Shown here one piece after another: positions 6,955 through 14,710 of a stretch of DNA of 19,600 nt. The notes beneath the pieces were generated by a model that saw nothing but the letters and a program-made list of their open reading frames with translations, did not search any database and was not told the DNA's origin. This stretch comes from an uncultured Alphaproteobacteria bacterium (GTDB lineage Bacteria; Pseudomonadota; Alphaproteobacteria; Rickettsiales; UBA1997). The first letter of the stretch is position 1. Each line of letters begins with the position of its first letter. Made by a program: the position numbers and the translations under genes. The stretch lies in contig CAINKA010000087.1 in assembly GCA_903849835.1 (NCBI GenBank), forward strand, positions 1 through 19,600. Reading direction: 5' to 3'.

Positions 6955-9708
6955 ATGAAAAGAATTTTTTATTACTTAGCTCTCTTTTTTCTGAATAAAA
7001 AAAGCCTCTATTACGATAAAATTAAAAAGCGCAGCAAGCTTGATCCTTCCTACTTGGTGAAGTTCAGAAAAATTAGAAAAAGACGCGACAAAATTTATCA
7101 TTTAGGAAAAAAATTAGACCTCGGACAATCTTACAATCGCTTCTCGTACTTCATAGTTTCGCTGATACTTGGGTGGATCATCCTCAACACTTACGTGATT
7201 TATTACGACTTTTGGTCTGGCCTAGAAAAGCATACAACCTTCCAAAGCAAGGTTATTGAAAAGGCTACAATGTCACTGATGAGCTCTGTCGAAAATTATT
7301 TGAATTATGTCGGAGACAAGCTGTTAGAGCTAGAAGGTGAGCAAGATGTAAAAATCATTTCTCGGATTTTGAAAAAAACTTTGAACAAGGACACGGCTCA
7401 GAAAAACGTATCCTCTTGGATGGTAATTAGCTTCGTAAATGAAGATGAAAAAATCACAGTCGCTTCCGGAAAAATTTTAAAAAGTCCGATCAATCCGGAA
7501 GAAATTTTTCCAATCGAAGAAGCAAAAATCAAAACTGCTTGGCGTTTAAAAGTCGGAAAAATGACGCATATAGAAACCGATCTCACATCTTACGATATGC
7601 TCCCAACAGCTATGCGTATTGATTATAACAACCTAACAACAGTTGGAACTTTGATTGCGCAACTTCCTGTCGAAGTAATTCAAAGGCAGATCGATTGGGT
7701 ATTTGACGACGAAGATATTTGCTATGTCGTAGTCGACAGCAGTTACGACGTGCTTGCAAATTCTGCAAATTTCAATCGCGAAAATTTCGATCAAAACATC
7801 ATCACCTCATCGAGCTATTTAAGCGAATCAATCAAGCAAAGCAGTATCCTCACAAATGATTTTTTACCATCAAAATTCAAGATGGGAGAATGCGTATTTT
7901 CTTATTTGCAAAAATCTCCAGAATATAACCTCACGATTTTGACGGGATATCATCAGCAAAGAGCAATCAAAAAAATCTCGTTCCAACTTCTCACGATCAT
8001 CGGACAATCTTTGGGAGTATCATTTTTTTTCATATGGGCGATTTTTTTATTCAGACGAAATAAAATTTCACCATTTTTAGCAGAGCTGATCAAAGCCAAA
8101 GATGGTGCAGAAGCAGCAAGCGTAGCGAAAAGCCAATTCCTCTCCAACATGTCTCACGAGCTTCGAACGCCGATGAATGGAATCATCGGGATGAGTCAAG
8201 CTCTGCGCGAATCCGGAAAGCTTAAAGATGACGAGCTTGACCAAGCCAACACGATCTATCGCTCATCCGACGCACTGCTCATCATTCTCAACGACATCCT
8301 AAATTTCGCAAAAATTGAAGCGCGAAAAATTGACATCGAAACCATCGCTTTCAACTTACGAGATCTTGTCGAAGACGTGGCAGATTTAATGTCAGTGAGC
8401 GCTGGCAGCAAAGGATTGGAAGTTATCACCAGCATCGATAGCAACTTGCCAAAATCATTTTTGGGAGATCCAGGAAGAATCAGGCAGGTCCTGAATAACC
8501 TCATCAATAACGCAATCAAATTCACTTACTACGGACATATTTTTATCGACGTGAAGCTTAAAAAAACTGAAGGAGAAATGTTCTTCATCAGCTTCGACAT
8601 CATCGATAGTGGCATCGGAATCGCGCCAGAGAAACTCAAAGGATTATTCACCGTCTTCACCCAAGCCGACATGTCTACCACCAGAAAATATGGCGGCACC
8701 GGACTTGGACTTTCAATCTGCAAAGAGCTTGTAGAGCTCATGGACGGCAATATTAGAGTCGCGAGCGAATCCGGAAAAGGATCAATTTTCCACTTCATGA
8801 TTCCAATGCGGTCAACAGAAGAAGAAGTGATCGATGAATATGCTGAACAAAAAAATAAAATTATCGGACAAAAAGTTGCAATCATCGAAAATAATAAAAT
8901 CGCTCATCAAGCTCTCAAAAACCAATTCGATCTACTACAACTCAAACATCACTTCATTCACAATTTAGACGAAAAAATTGCGACCAATCAAGCATTGCTG
9001 GAGCTCGAGAAATACGATCAAAGTCATGCGATTTTGATTAGTCACAACACCCATAACAGCGTTGATGCGCCTAGTATTGCAAAAAGAATCAAAGAGTCTC
9101 CGAAGCTAAAAAATATACCGCTAATTTTACTAATTTCGGTGCAAGAAAAATTAAAAATTTCGCAAGATGATCTAAAATTTTTCGATCGAGTCGTGACTAA
9201 GCCTGTCAAAAAAACCCGACTCTTACTCGCATTATTTTTCGTTTTAAAAATCACCTATTACGAAGAAAAAGGATATCTAGTTGAGAAGGGAAAAATCGTC
9301 GAAAGAGCCTTGGATACGCAGGGTTTGAAAGTATTACTCTGCGAAGACAACGAGGTGAATATGAAAGTTGCGATGACGATTTTAAAACGCTTTGGCTTCG
9401 TTCTCGACTTCGCTGAAAATGGTCAGGAAGCGCTGAATAAATTCATCAACGTCAAGTATGACATGATTTTGATGGATTGCATGATGCCAATAATGGACGG
9501 GTTCCAAGCCACTAAAAAAATCAGAGAAATTGAAAAAGAAAGAGAAGTTAAGAATCCAATTTTGATCGTCGCATTAACCGCGAATGCCGGAGATGAGGAT
9601 AAAAAAAGATGCATCGAAGGCGGAATGAGTGACTTCGTTTCCAAGCCAATTAAACGCGAAGCAATCGAGGAACTGTTGAAAAGATGGTTTAAGAAAGGAG
9701 CTTCGTAA
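6955..9708 (+). CDS. Membrane-bound hybrid sensor histidine kinase
   Basis: This is a 917-residue hybrid kinase. An in-frame stop immediately before the ATG fixes the earliest start. Order of parts: a basic cytoplasmic lead (1-62), TM1 (about 63-84), a periplasmic sensor (about 85-344), TM2 (about 345-366), HisKA with phospho-acceptor H401 (SHELRTP), and HATPase_c with N-box N519 (NLINNAIKFT), DSGIGIAP and GGTGLGL (580-586). Then come a degenerate receiver (about 635-775; the acceptor position is S696 in AILISHN) and a true receiver (about 788-912) with D841 in LMDCMMPIMDG and the conserved Lys in SKPIK. It should autophosphorylate and pass phosphate to D841, then to an HPt protein; the orphan HPt at 3025-3381 is the likely acceptor. 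The sensor family is not recognised; length and placement suit a Cache-like fold. The 3' end overlaps the convergent HAD gene by 20 bp. Confidence 0.95.
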   Translation: MKRIFYYLALFFLNKKSLYYDKIKKRSKLDPSYLVKFRKIRKRRDKIYHLGKKLDLGQSYNRFSYFIVSLILGWIILNTYVIYYDFWSGLEKHTTFQSKVIEKATMSLMSSVENYLNYVGDKLLELEGEQDVKIISRILKKTLNKDTAQKNVSSWMVISFVNEDEKITVASGKILKSPINPEEIFPIEEAKIKTAWRLKVGKMTHIETDLTSYDMLPTAMRIDYNNLTTVGTLIAQLPVEVIQRQIDWVFDDEDICYVVVDSSYDVLANSANFNRENFDQNIITSSSYLSESIKQSSILTNDFLPSKFKMGECVFSYLQKSPEYNLTILTGYHQQRAIKKISFQLLTIIGQSLGVSFFFIWAIFLFRRNKISPFLAELIKAKDGAEAASVAKSQFLSNMSHELRTPMNGIIGMSQALRESGKLKDDELDQANTIYRSSDALLIILNDILNFAKIEARKIDIETIAFNLRDLVEDVADLMSVSAGSKGLEVITSIDSNLPKSFLGDPGRIRQVLNNLINNAIKFTYYGHIFIDVKLKKTEGEMFFISFDIIDSGIGIAPEKLKGLFTVFTQADMSTTRKYGGTGLGLSICKELVELMDGNIRVASESGKGSIFHFMIPMRSTEEEVIDEYAEQKNKIIGQKVAIIENNKIAHQALKNQFDLLQLKHHFIHNLDEKIATNQALLELEKYDQSHAILISHNTHNSVDAPSIAKRIKESPKLKNIPLILLISVQEKLKISQDDLKFFDRVVTKPVKKTRLLLALFFVLKITYYEEKGYLVEKGKIVERALDTQGLKVLLCEDNEVNMKVAMTILKRFGFVLDFAENGQEALNKFINVKYDMILMDCMMPIMDGFQATKKIREIEKEREVKNPILIVALTANAGDEDKKRCIEGGMSDFVSKPIKREAIEELLKRWFKKGAS

Positions 9709-10402
9709 CGTCAGAATGATCACAATAAATTGGCAACGCACCTGCGCCACTTTTTCCTTCTAACAATAATTTCATCGGAATTGTTTTTGAAACTCCGATC
9801 TCAGAATGGCAATAAATTATCGGGCGACATCCGGAATTATAAGCGCATTCCACATCGGTGATCGTATCTCCAATAAACCAAATCTCATCTTTTTTTGGAT
9901 CTAAATCCAATCCCATCAATGCAAGATCAACCGGCTCTCTGCTTGGCTTATCAGCATTCGCATCGGTTGCTCCGATTAGCGCAAAAAACTTTTTATCAAT
10001 TCCGATTTTCGCCGCCTCTTTGCGCAAAGTTGTACCAACTTTATTGCTGACGATGAATTGCAAAACACCAAGCTCTTCCAATTTGTTGATGAGATCTGAA
10101 GCTCCGGAGAGAAGCTGAATTTGATCAAGATGAATCGCGCGATAAGTGCTTTTGTAAATTTCACCCGCCTTCTGCCAATCATTTCCAAAAATTTCCGGAA
10201 AAGATTCGCGCATCGATTTGTGCACATTGTTGCGAACTTTTTCCAAGCCCCAAGGCTCGCGACCCATCTCCACCATGGTTTTGTCGATCGCAGTTTGAAT
10301 CAACGGCCAAGTGTCAACCAAAGTATTATCCCAATCAAAAATCACCGCTTTTGGTTTAGGGAGACGTAAAAATGCTTCGTGGTTTTTTGTGAGATCGGTC
10401 AT
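9689..10402 (-). CDS. HAD-superfamily phosphatase (phosphoglycolate phosphatase-like)
   Basis: This 237-residue HAD hydrolase has all four motifs. Motif I is VIFDWDNTLVD with nucleophile D23 and acid/base D25. Motif II is IVSNK with S119. Motif III is K152 in DKPSREP. Motif IV is IGDTITDVECA with D179 and D183. The cap inserted between motifs I and II is helical and places the protein in the phosphoglycolate phosphatase/beta-phosphoglucomutase-like group. The substrate cannot be assigned. It is expected to be a cytoplasmic Mg-dependent phosphatase. It stands alone, convergent with the hybrid kinase (20-bp overlap) and separated from fdxA by a hairpin repeat. The ATG at 10402 has no clear ribosome binding site, and the later ATG codons would delete motif I. 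Confidence 0.9.
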   Translation of the reverse strand: MTDLTKNHEAFLRLPKPKAVIFDWDNTLVDTWPLIQTAIDKTMVEMGREPWGLEKVRNNVHKSMRESFPEIFGNDWQKAGEIYKSTYRAIHLDQIQLLSGASDLINKLEELGVLQFIVSNKVGTTLRKEAAKIGIDKKFFALIGATDANADKPSREPVDLALMGLDLDPKKDEIWFIGDTITDVECAYNSGCRPIIYCHSEIGVSKTIPMKLLLEGKSGAGALPIYCDHSDVTKLLS

Positions 10403-10442
10403 GATTTTAAGAAATTAAATTCTGTATTACAATAAAACTCAA

Positions 10443-10517
10443 TGTCATGCTGAGCCTGTCGAAGCGTGATTCTAGGCACTGTGGCTTGAATCATGCTTCG
10501 ACAGGCTCAGCATGACA
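10443..10517. repeat. Palindromic repeat, 30-nt arms, downstream of fdxA
   Basis: Arms 10443-10472 and 10488-10517 are reverse complements with one difference, around a 15-nt loop. The core is tgctgagcctgtcgaagc. The same family is present at 19543-19600 (cut by the window end) and as a 17-nt fragment at 2839-2855. It lies just after the fdxA stop in the minus direction and is followed by GAGTTTTATTG, so it may terminate the hisS-to-fdxA transcript. It fills most of the gap before the HAD gene. Confidence 0.8.
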
Positions 10518-10543
10518 TAAATTTTGTAGCTGGTTAAATTAAT

Positions 10544-10894
10544 TTATTTTTCCTGCTTTGTAAGTTGTCCCACTGGGCGCGGATCAAAAAATTTTTCGAA
10601 TTTATTTTTCATTCCGTCGAAATCTTTTGAGTCGGATGGATGATCTTTTTTCTTGGTGATGACAGGCCATTTTTTGGAAAATTCGCGATTGATTTCAACC
10701 CATCTCACCAAATCTGGCGACTCAGGCGAGATGGCTTCAGCTGGGCATTCAGGCACGCAAACTCCGCAATCGATGCAACCGTCAGGATCGATCACAAGCA
10801 TGTTTTCACCTTCGTAAAAACAATCGACAGGACAGACAGAAACGCAGTCGGTATATTTACATTTTACGCAATTATCGGTGACGACGTAGGTCAT
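10544..10894 (-). CDS. fdxA: 7Fe ferredoxin FdxA
   Basis: The 116-residue protein is a 7Fe ferredoxin with one [3Fe-4S] and one [4Fe-4S] cluster, a soluble one-electron carrier. Cysteines C9, C17 and C50 fit the 3Fe site; C21, C40, C43 and C46 fit the 4Fe site; C12 and C25 are the extra conserved cysteines of the Azotobacter FdI type. The segments CPVDCFYEG and CIDCGVCVPECPAEAI are diagnostic. The C-terminal extension (about 60-116) with WVEINREFSKKWP is the usual one for this group. Its first 23 bases lie inside the 3' end of ccmC, and no Shine-Dalgarno sequence is seen; a terminator-like hairpin precedes the start. Partners are unknown; IspH or other Fe-S enzymes in the cell are possible. 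Confidence 0.97.
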   Translation of the reverse strand: MTYVVTDNCVKCKYTDCVSVCPVDCFYEGENMLVIDPDGCIDCGVCVPECPAEAISPESPDLVRWVEINREFSKKWPVITKKKDHPSDSKDFDGMKNKFEKFFDPRPVGQLTKQEK

Positions 10895-11579
10895 ATTTTT
10901 TTAAAAAAATTTCGCTTCGCACGCGAAGCAAAGAAAGAAAAACGAAGTAAGAAAAATAAACTCCGAACATTAAAAGCAAAGGCTTTAACATCGCGGAGTC
11001 AATGGCGACGCCCCCGCTTCGCATGATGCTGGCTGGTTGATGCAAGCTGTTCCAATATTCCACCGAAAATTTGATGATTGGAACATTGATGAAGCCAACG
11101 ATTGAAATGATTGCGGCGATTCGCTCGCCTTTGGATTTATCGTCGAAAGAGTCGAGCAAGATCATGTAGCCGAGATAAAGAAAAAATAAAATCAGCACTG
11201 AAGTTAATCGCGCATCCCAAACCCACCAAGCGCCCCAGATCGGCTTGCCCCAAAGGCTGCCAGTGACGAGAGTGATGAAAGTAAAAGCGCATCCGATCAG
11301 CGCGATTGATTTTGCAATCAAATAAAAAAACGGATTTTTCCAAATAAATCCCGAGAGATTAAACGCCGCCATCAACGTGTAAATCAGCAGCGCCATCCAC
11401 GCCGCCGGCACGTGAACATACATGATTTTCACCGCATTGCCCTGTTGATAATCTGCGGGAGAGTTGATGATTGTTGGAATCGCTAGAGCTAAAAAAATTA
11501 AAAAACATACGAAGGAAAATGGCGCGAAAAAACGGAAATTTTTTTCGAAGTTTTTGAAATGGAAGAGGCGCTTAATCAT
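10872..11579 (-). CDS. ccmC: Cytochrome c maturation heme protein CcmC
   Basis: CcmC is an inner-membrane protein that presents heme to the chaperone CcmE in system I cytochrome c maturation. The 235-residue product has six hydrophobic segments, the Trp-rich periplasmic heme motif WGAWWVWDARLT (115-126), and the two flanking heme-ligand histidines H56 (VHVPAAW) and H180 (LHQPASIM). The start is the ATG at 11579, whose first bases form ATGA with the stop of the DUF4276 gene; there is no ribosome binding site, so translation is probably coupled to that gene. No other ccm gene is in the window, so the pathway is scattered. The 3' end overlaps fdxA by 23 bp and contains a terminator-like hairpin. 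Confidence 0.95.
   Translation of the reverse strand: MIKRLFHFKNFEKNFRFFAPFSFVCFLIFLALAIPTIINSPADYQQGNAVKIMYVHVPAAWMALLIYTLMAAFNLSGFIWKNPFFYLIAKSIALIGCAFTFITLVTGSLWGKPIWGAWWVWDARLTSVLILFFLYLGYMILLDSFDDKSKGERIAAIISIVGFINVPIIKFSVEYWNSLHQPASIMRSGGVAIDSAMLKPLLLMFGVYFSYFVFLSLLRVRSEIFLKKYDLRRHR
10903..10932 (-). terminator. Terminator-like hairpin at the ccmC/fdxA junction
   Basis: On the minus strand a 9-bp stem (10924-10932 with 10911-10919, one G-U pair) with a CGTG loop is followed by seven T residues (10909-10903). This is the form of an intrinsic terminator. It lies inside the last codons of ccmC and ends only a few bases before the fdxA ATG. It could attenuate transcription into fdxA or fold over its start region. 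Confidence 0.5.
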
Positions 11580-12256
11580 CGCAAAACAAGTATCGGGTTT
11601 TCTAGCCAGCTAATCCAAGCATCAAAACGTTTGCATTCACGACGAATCGCATTCAATCCAATTTCAATTGCCGCTAAACTACCGTGGAGTGGTTTTTCAT
11701 ACCTAGGCATTAAATCTAGAATGCGCTTACTAGGAGCAGTTTCTTTGCTGTCGTTGATTTCTTCTGGGCTATTAAATTTTTTCCTGATCAAGCAAAAATC
11801 TTTCTCTAACTTCTTAGAGCAGAGTCCTGACGCTAATTTTTCTGGATCACTGAATAATAACCCTTCGAACTCATACATTTGCACATAAGGAAAAAAACGC
11901 CGAATGGCGCCATCATTCGTTTTATTTAGAATATACTCCCTTAGCGCCGATTCAATTATTTCAGCTTTTTCTTGAAACGAGGATTTGCAAATCGCTTCAC
12001 TCTTCCCAACAAAATCTTTGTCTAAACCGTAGAAATCAAAAAGAGTTGTGCACCACGCCTTATCATCTTGAAGCAAGCGGAGCCTAACGTCATACTCCAT
12101 TCTTTCGGTTGTTACGAGACCACCTTTTCTTCCCGGTTTTCCAACTAATGAGGCTATTGGAACAACGTTAAATTCAGCTAAATGCTGCGAGAGAACTTCA
12201 TTAACAAACATCTCTTCGGTCTGACCCTCGCAAATAATGTGAACTCTTTTAATCAT
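11576..12256 (-). CDS. DUF4276 family protein, TOPRIM-like, partner of the AAA ATPase
   Basis: I place the start at the ATG at 12256, giving 226 residues, because GGGAGG lies a few bases before it and it forms an ATGA overlap with the ATPase stop; the longer frame would begin inside the ATPase. Family marks are IICEGQTEEMFV near the N-terminus, TLFDFYGL, VQMYEFEGLLFSDP, PSKRI and the C-terminal HGSLAAIEIGL. The first Glu in EGQTEE and the acidic FDFYGLD region resemble the metal-binding sites of TOPRIM nucleases. DUF4276 proteins are commonly encoded beside AAA ATPases and are suspected to act in phage defence. Nuclease activity and target are inference. The 3' end overlaps ccmC as ATGA, so it sits inside a housekeeping transcript. 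Confidence 0.85.
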   Translation of the reverse strand: MIKRVHIICEGQTEEMFVNEVLSQHLAEFNVVPIASLVGKPGRKGGLVTTERMEYDVRLRLLQDDKAWCTTLFDFYGLDKDFVGKSEAICKSSFQEKAEIIESALREYILNKTNDGAIRRFFPYVQMYEFEGLLFSDPEKLASGLCSKKLEKDFCLIRKKFNSPEEINDSKETAPSKRILDLMPRYEKPLHGSLAAIEIGLNAIRRECKRFDAWISWLENPILVLR

Positions 12257-13329
12257 TTTGGCCTCCCGCCAAAAATATTTTTCTCCCACAATTCTCCCAA
12301 AGAATATTCTTTAAGCCATTCTGTTAACTCATTTTCTTCAATTCTTCGCAGAATGCTTGAGCCATCTTTTCTATCTACAATCACAAGATGTTCTGACTCG
12401 AATTCGTTAAGAAGAGTTACGCTTTGAGTCGAAATAATCACTTGTTTTATCTTGCTGGCCGAACGAATCAGCGATGCGAGAATTTTAATAGCGTATGGAT
12501 GAAGACCAAGCTCAGGCTCATCAACAAGTATGGTTTGTGGCTGTATTGATTCAGGTTGTAAAAACACCGTTGCCAAACAAATAAAACGTAGCGTTCCGTC
12601 TGACAAATAATGTGCTTTAAGTGGCACATCTTCGCCTTTCTCAAACCACTCAAGTTCAATATTTTCCGGATTATCAGCATTTTTTCTTAAACAAAAATTC
12701 CCAAAAAATGGAGCAACCAATTGAATTGTTTTTACAATTTGATGATAGGCTTCCGCATGATGATTTTGCAGATGATATAAAAATGCCGCGAGATTTCGCG
12801 CATCTGGACGCAAGTAGTTGTAATCATTAATTGCGTGTATCCGCTTGACAAAAGCTGTTTCGCTAGTGTCGTGGAAATGGTAAACTTGCCATGCTTTCAT
12901 TGGTGGAATGACATAATCGAGGACGCCATGCCGGCATTCTGCCGCTCTACTCTCTAAGTGACCAGATCCTACGCTGGTGTCACCGGTTGTGTTCCAGTAA
13001 AGATTCTCCTCACTGAACATCATTCGATTATCTGCCGTCGGCTCTAAAACAAATTTATAACCGTTATTTCCAAAATAAAATTCTGCACTCAATTTCTCGG
13101 TTCTTTTTCTTCCAAAACGAAGGAAGGAATCCGGTCCACCATTTCTAGTAATAAAGTTTTGAAGGTTACCTTCTAAGAGTTGCTGCACAAGTTTGAAAAC
13201 CCCAATAAAATTGGATTTTCCAGCACCATTAGCTCCGATTAAAATATTTAATTCTGTAAGGATTAGATCGCATTCTTTGATCGATTTGTAGCCACTAAGT
13301 TTAATTCGGGAGAGATGATCTTCTTTCAT
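12253..13329 (-). CDS. AAA_21-type ATPase, likely defence-module subunit
   Basis: The 358-residue protein is an SMC/ABC-like AAA ATPase. It has Walker A GANGAGKS (32-39) after IKLSGYKSIKECDL, an ABC-type signature LSDGTLRFICLA, Walker B TILVDEPELGLHP and a switch motif ISTQS. There is no long coiled coil, only a short insert between Walker A and the signature. Such ATPases pair with DUF4276, TOPRIM or HNH effectors in anti-phage systems of the RloA/OLD/Septu kind, where the ATPase senses infection and controls a nuclease. Here the DUF4276 gene follows with an ATGA overlap. The gene begins 31 bp after hisS on the same strand without a ribosome binding site or visible promoter, so it is probably read through from hisS. 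Confidence 0.9.
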   Translation of the reverse strand: MKEDHLSRIKLSGYKSIKECDLILTELNILIGANGAGKSNFIGVFKLVQQLLEGNLQNFITRNGGPDSFLRFGRKRTEKLSAEFYFGNNGYKFVLEPTADNRMMFSEENLYWNTTGDTSVGSGHLESRAAECRHGVLDYVIPPMKAWQVYHFHDTSETAFVKRIHAINDYNYLRPDARNLAAFLYHLQNHHAEAYHQIVKTIQLVAPFFGNFCLRKNADNPENIELEWFEKGEDVPLKAHYLSDGTLRFICLATVFLQPESIQPQTILVDEPELGLHPYAIKILASLIRSASKIKQVIISTQSVTLLNEFESEHLVIVDRKDGSSILRRIEENELTEWLKEYSLGELWEKNIFGGRPK

Positions 13330-13360
13330 AAGTTTAATAAATTCTTAATAATAAAAAAAA

Positions 13361-14614
13361 TTAGATTTTCCCTTCAAGATAATGCCCGAGCAGCTCACGC
13401 TTAACTTTCTGTTCCGTCGAATTGTCAAAATCTTTAACGCTCACTTCACCATTCTTCATTTCATCTTCACCAACAATTACGACAAAGCGCGAGTTGTTTT
13501 GCGAAGCGCGTTTCATTTGTTTTTTGAAATTGCCATCAAAAATAAATTCGACGGTGAAGCCTGAATTTCGTAGCTTTTGCGCGATTTCAAAAGCGTAAAT
13601 TTTTTCGCTTTCGGAAATGTAATTCACTGCAATCGGACGAGATTTTTGTGACTCCAATTTCGCCAACAACATCAAGCGCTCAACGCCAGCAGCAAAACCA
13701 ATCGCCGGCATTTTTTTGCCGCTCATTTTTTCAACAAGATTGTCGTAACGACCTCCCGCTAGCACCGTGTTCTGTGCGCCTTCGTGGCTCATCGTAAATT
13801 CAAAAACTGTCGAGGTGTAGTAATCTAAACCACGCACCAAACGTTGATTGACGCGGTTTTTCACGCCGAATTTCGCGAGCAAATTTAACACAGAATCAAA
13901 ACGCGATTTCGCTTCGTCGGAAAAAAAATTAGAAATTTCTGGCGCATCGCTCAAAAGATCAATGTCTGTCAACTCTTTGGAATCAAGGATACGCAGCGGA
14001 TTTTTTTCTAAACGAATTTTGGAATCGGCCGACAAATCATTTTTAAATTTGGTGAAATATTCAGTCAGCGCTACTTCATAATTTTTTTTTGTATCGGCAC
14101 AACCAAGCGAATTTATTTCGAGAGTCGTTTTTTCTAAAACCCCCAAATCCTTCAGCACAGCGGCTGCAAGCAAGATCAAATCGACGTCGCAGAAAAAATT
14201 TTCTTCGCCGAAAATCTCAAAATTAATTTGATTGAACTGGCGCTGCCGACCTTTTTGCGGACGATCGTAACGGAAAATCGGTCCGTAAGAAAAAAATTTC
14301 CGCGGTAAAATTTGTTGCAATTCACCGTTGGAAATCAAAGCCCGAACCACACCCGCCGTAAATTCCGGACGCAGCGTTAAAAAATTTTCGGAGCGATCAG
14401 GAAATTTGTAAACTTCTTTGGCGATGATGTCCGAAGCCTCGCCCAGATTGCGCTCAAACACTTCGCTAAATTCAAAAATTGGCGTTTGCAATTCTTCAAA
14501 CCCAAAAAATTCTCCCTTCTTTTTGGCCGCAGAAATGATGTGATTAAAAATTTTGATTTCGTCCCCAAACAGGTCTTTCGTGCCTCGAACGGGTTGAAGT
14601 TTGTGATCTGACAT
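13361..14614 (-). CDS. hisS: Histidyl-tRNA synthetase
   Basis: This class II aminoacyl-tRNA synthetase charges tRNA-His in the cytoplasm. The 417-residue length is normal. Seen are the N-terminal VRGTKDLFGDE, motif 2 (FFSYGPIFRYDRPQKGRQRQ, 107-126), the HisA histidine-binding motif RGLDYYTSTVFEF (261-273), GGRYDNLV (287-294) and motif 3 AIGFAAGVERLML (304-316), followed by the anticodon-binding domain. The usual FHQ just after motif 2 reads FNQ (N128 in place of His). hisS is the first gene of a five-gene minus-strand run and is divergent from dinD; its promoter must lie in the 96-bp gap 14615-14710. No Shine-Dalgarno sequence precedes the ATG. Confidence 0.97.
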   Translation of the reverse strand: MSDHKLQPVRGTKDLFGDEIKIFNHIISAAKKKGEFFGFEELQTPIFEFSEVFERNLGEASDIIAKEVYKFPDRSENFLTLRPEFTAGVVRALISNGELQQILPRKFFSYGPIFRYDRPQKGRQRQFNQINFEIFGEENFFCDVDLILLAAAVLKDLGVLEKTTLEINSLGCADTKKNYEVALTEYFTKFKNDLSADSKIRLEKNPLRILDSKELTDIDLLSDAPEISNFFSDEAKSRFDSVLNLLAKFGVKNRVNQRLVRGLDYYTSTVFEFTMSHEGAQNTVLAGGRYDNLVEKMSGKKMPAIGFAAGVERLMLLAKLESQKSRPIAVNYISESEKIYAFEIAQKLRNSGFTVEFIFDGNFKKQMKRASQNNSRFVVIVGEDEMKNGEVSVKDFDNSTEQKVKRELLGHYLEGKI

Positions 14615-14626
14615 TAAATTTAGGAT

Positions 14627-14642
14627 TTTAGATTTTAGATTT
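14627..14642. repeat. 16-bp inverted repeat, left flank of dinD
   Basis: The sequence tttagattttagattt is the exact reverse complement of 15523-15538 at the other end of dinD. It lies in the hisS/dinD divergent gap. Confidence 0.6.
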
Positions 14643-14710
14643 AGACTTTAAAACTGTGCGCGAACTTAAACCCTAAATCCTAATTCTTAAACCCAAATAA
14701 CGGAGTCACC

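Noticed and set aside
6795..6998. 67-codon frame upstream of the hybrid kinase
   Set aside because: TTG start with no ribosome binding site, overlaps the kinase start, no recognisable product.
14643..14710. SOS box upstream of dinD
   Set aside because: One GAAC is present near 14662, but no second GAAC or GTTC at the alphaproteobacterial LexA spacing.
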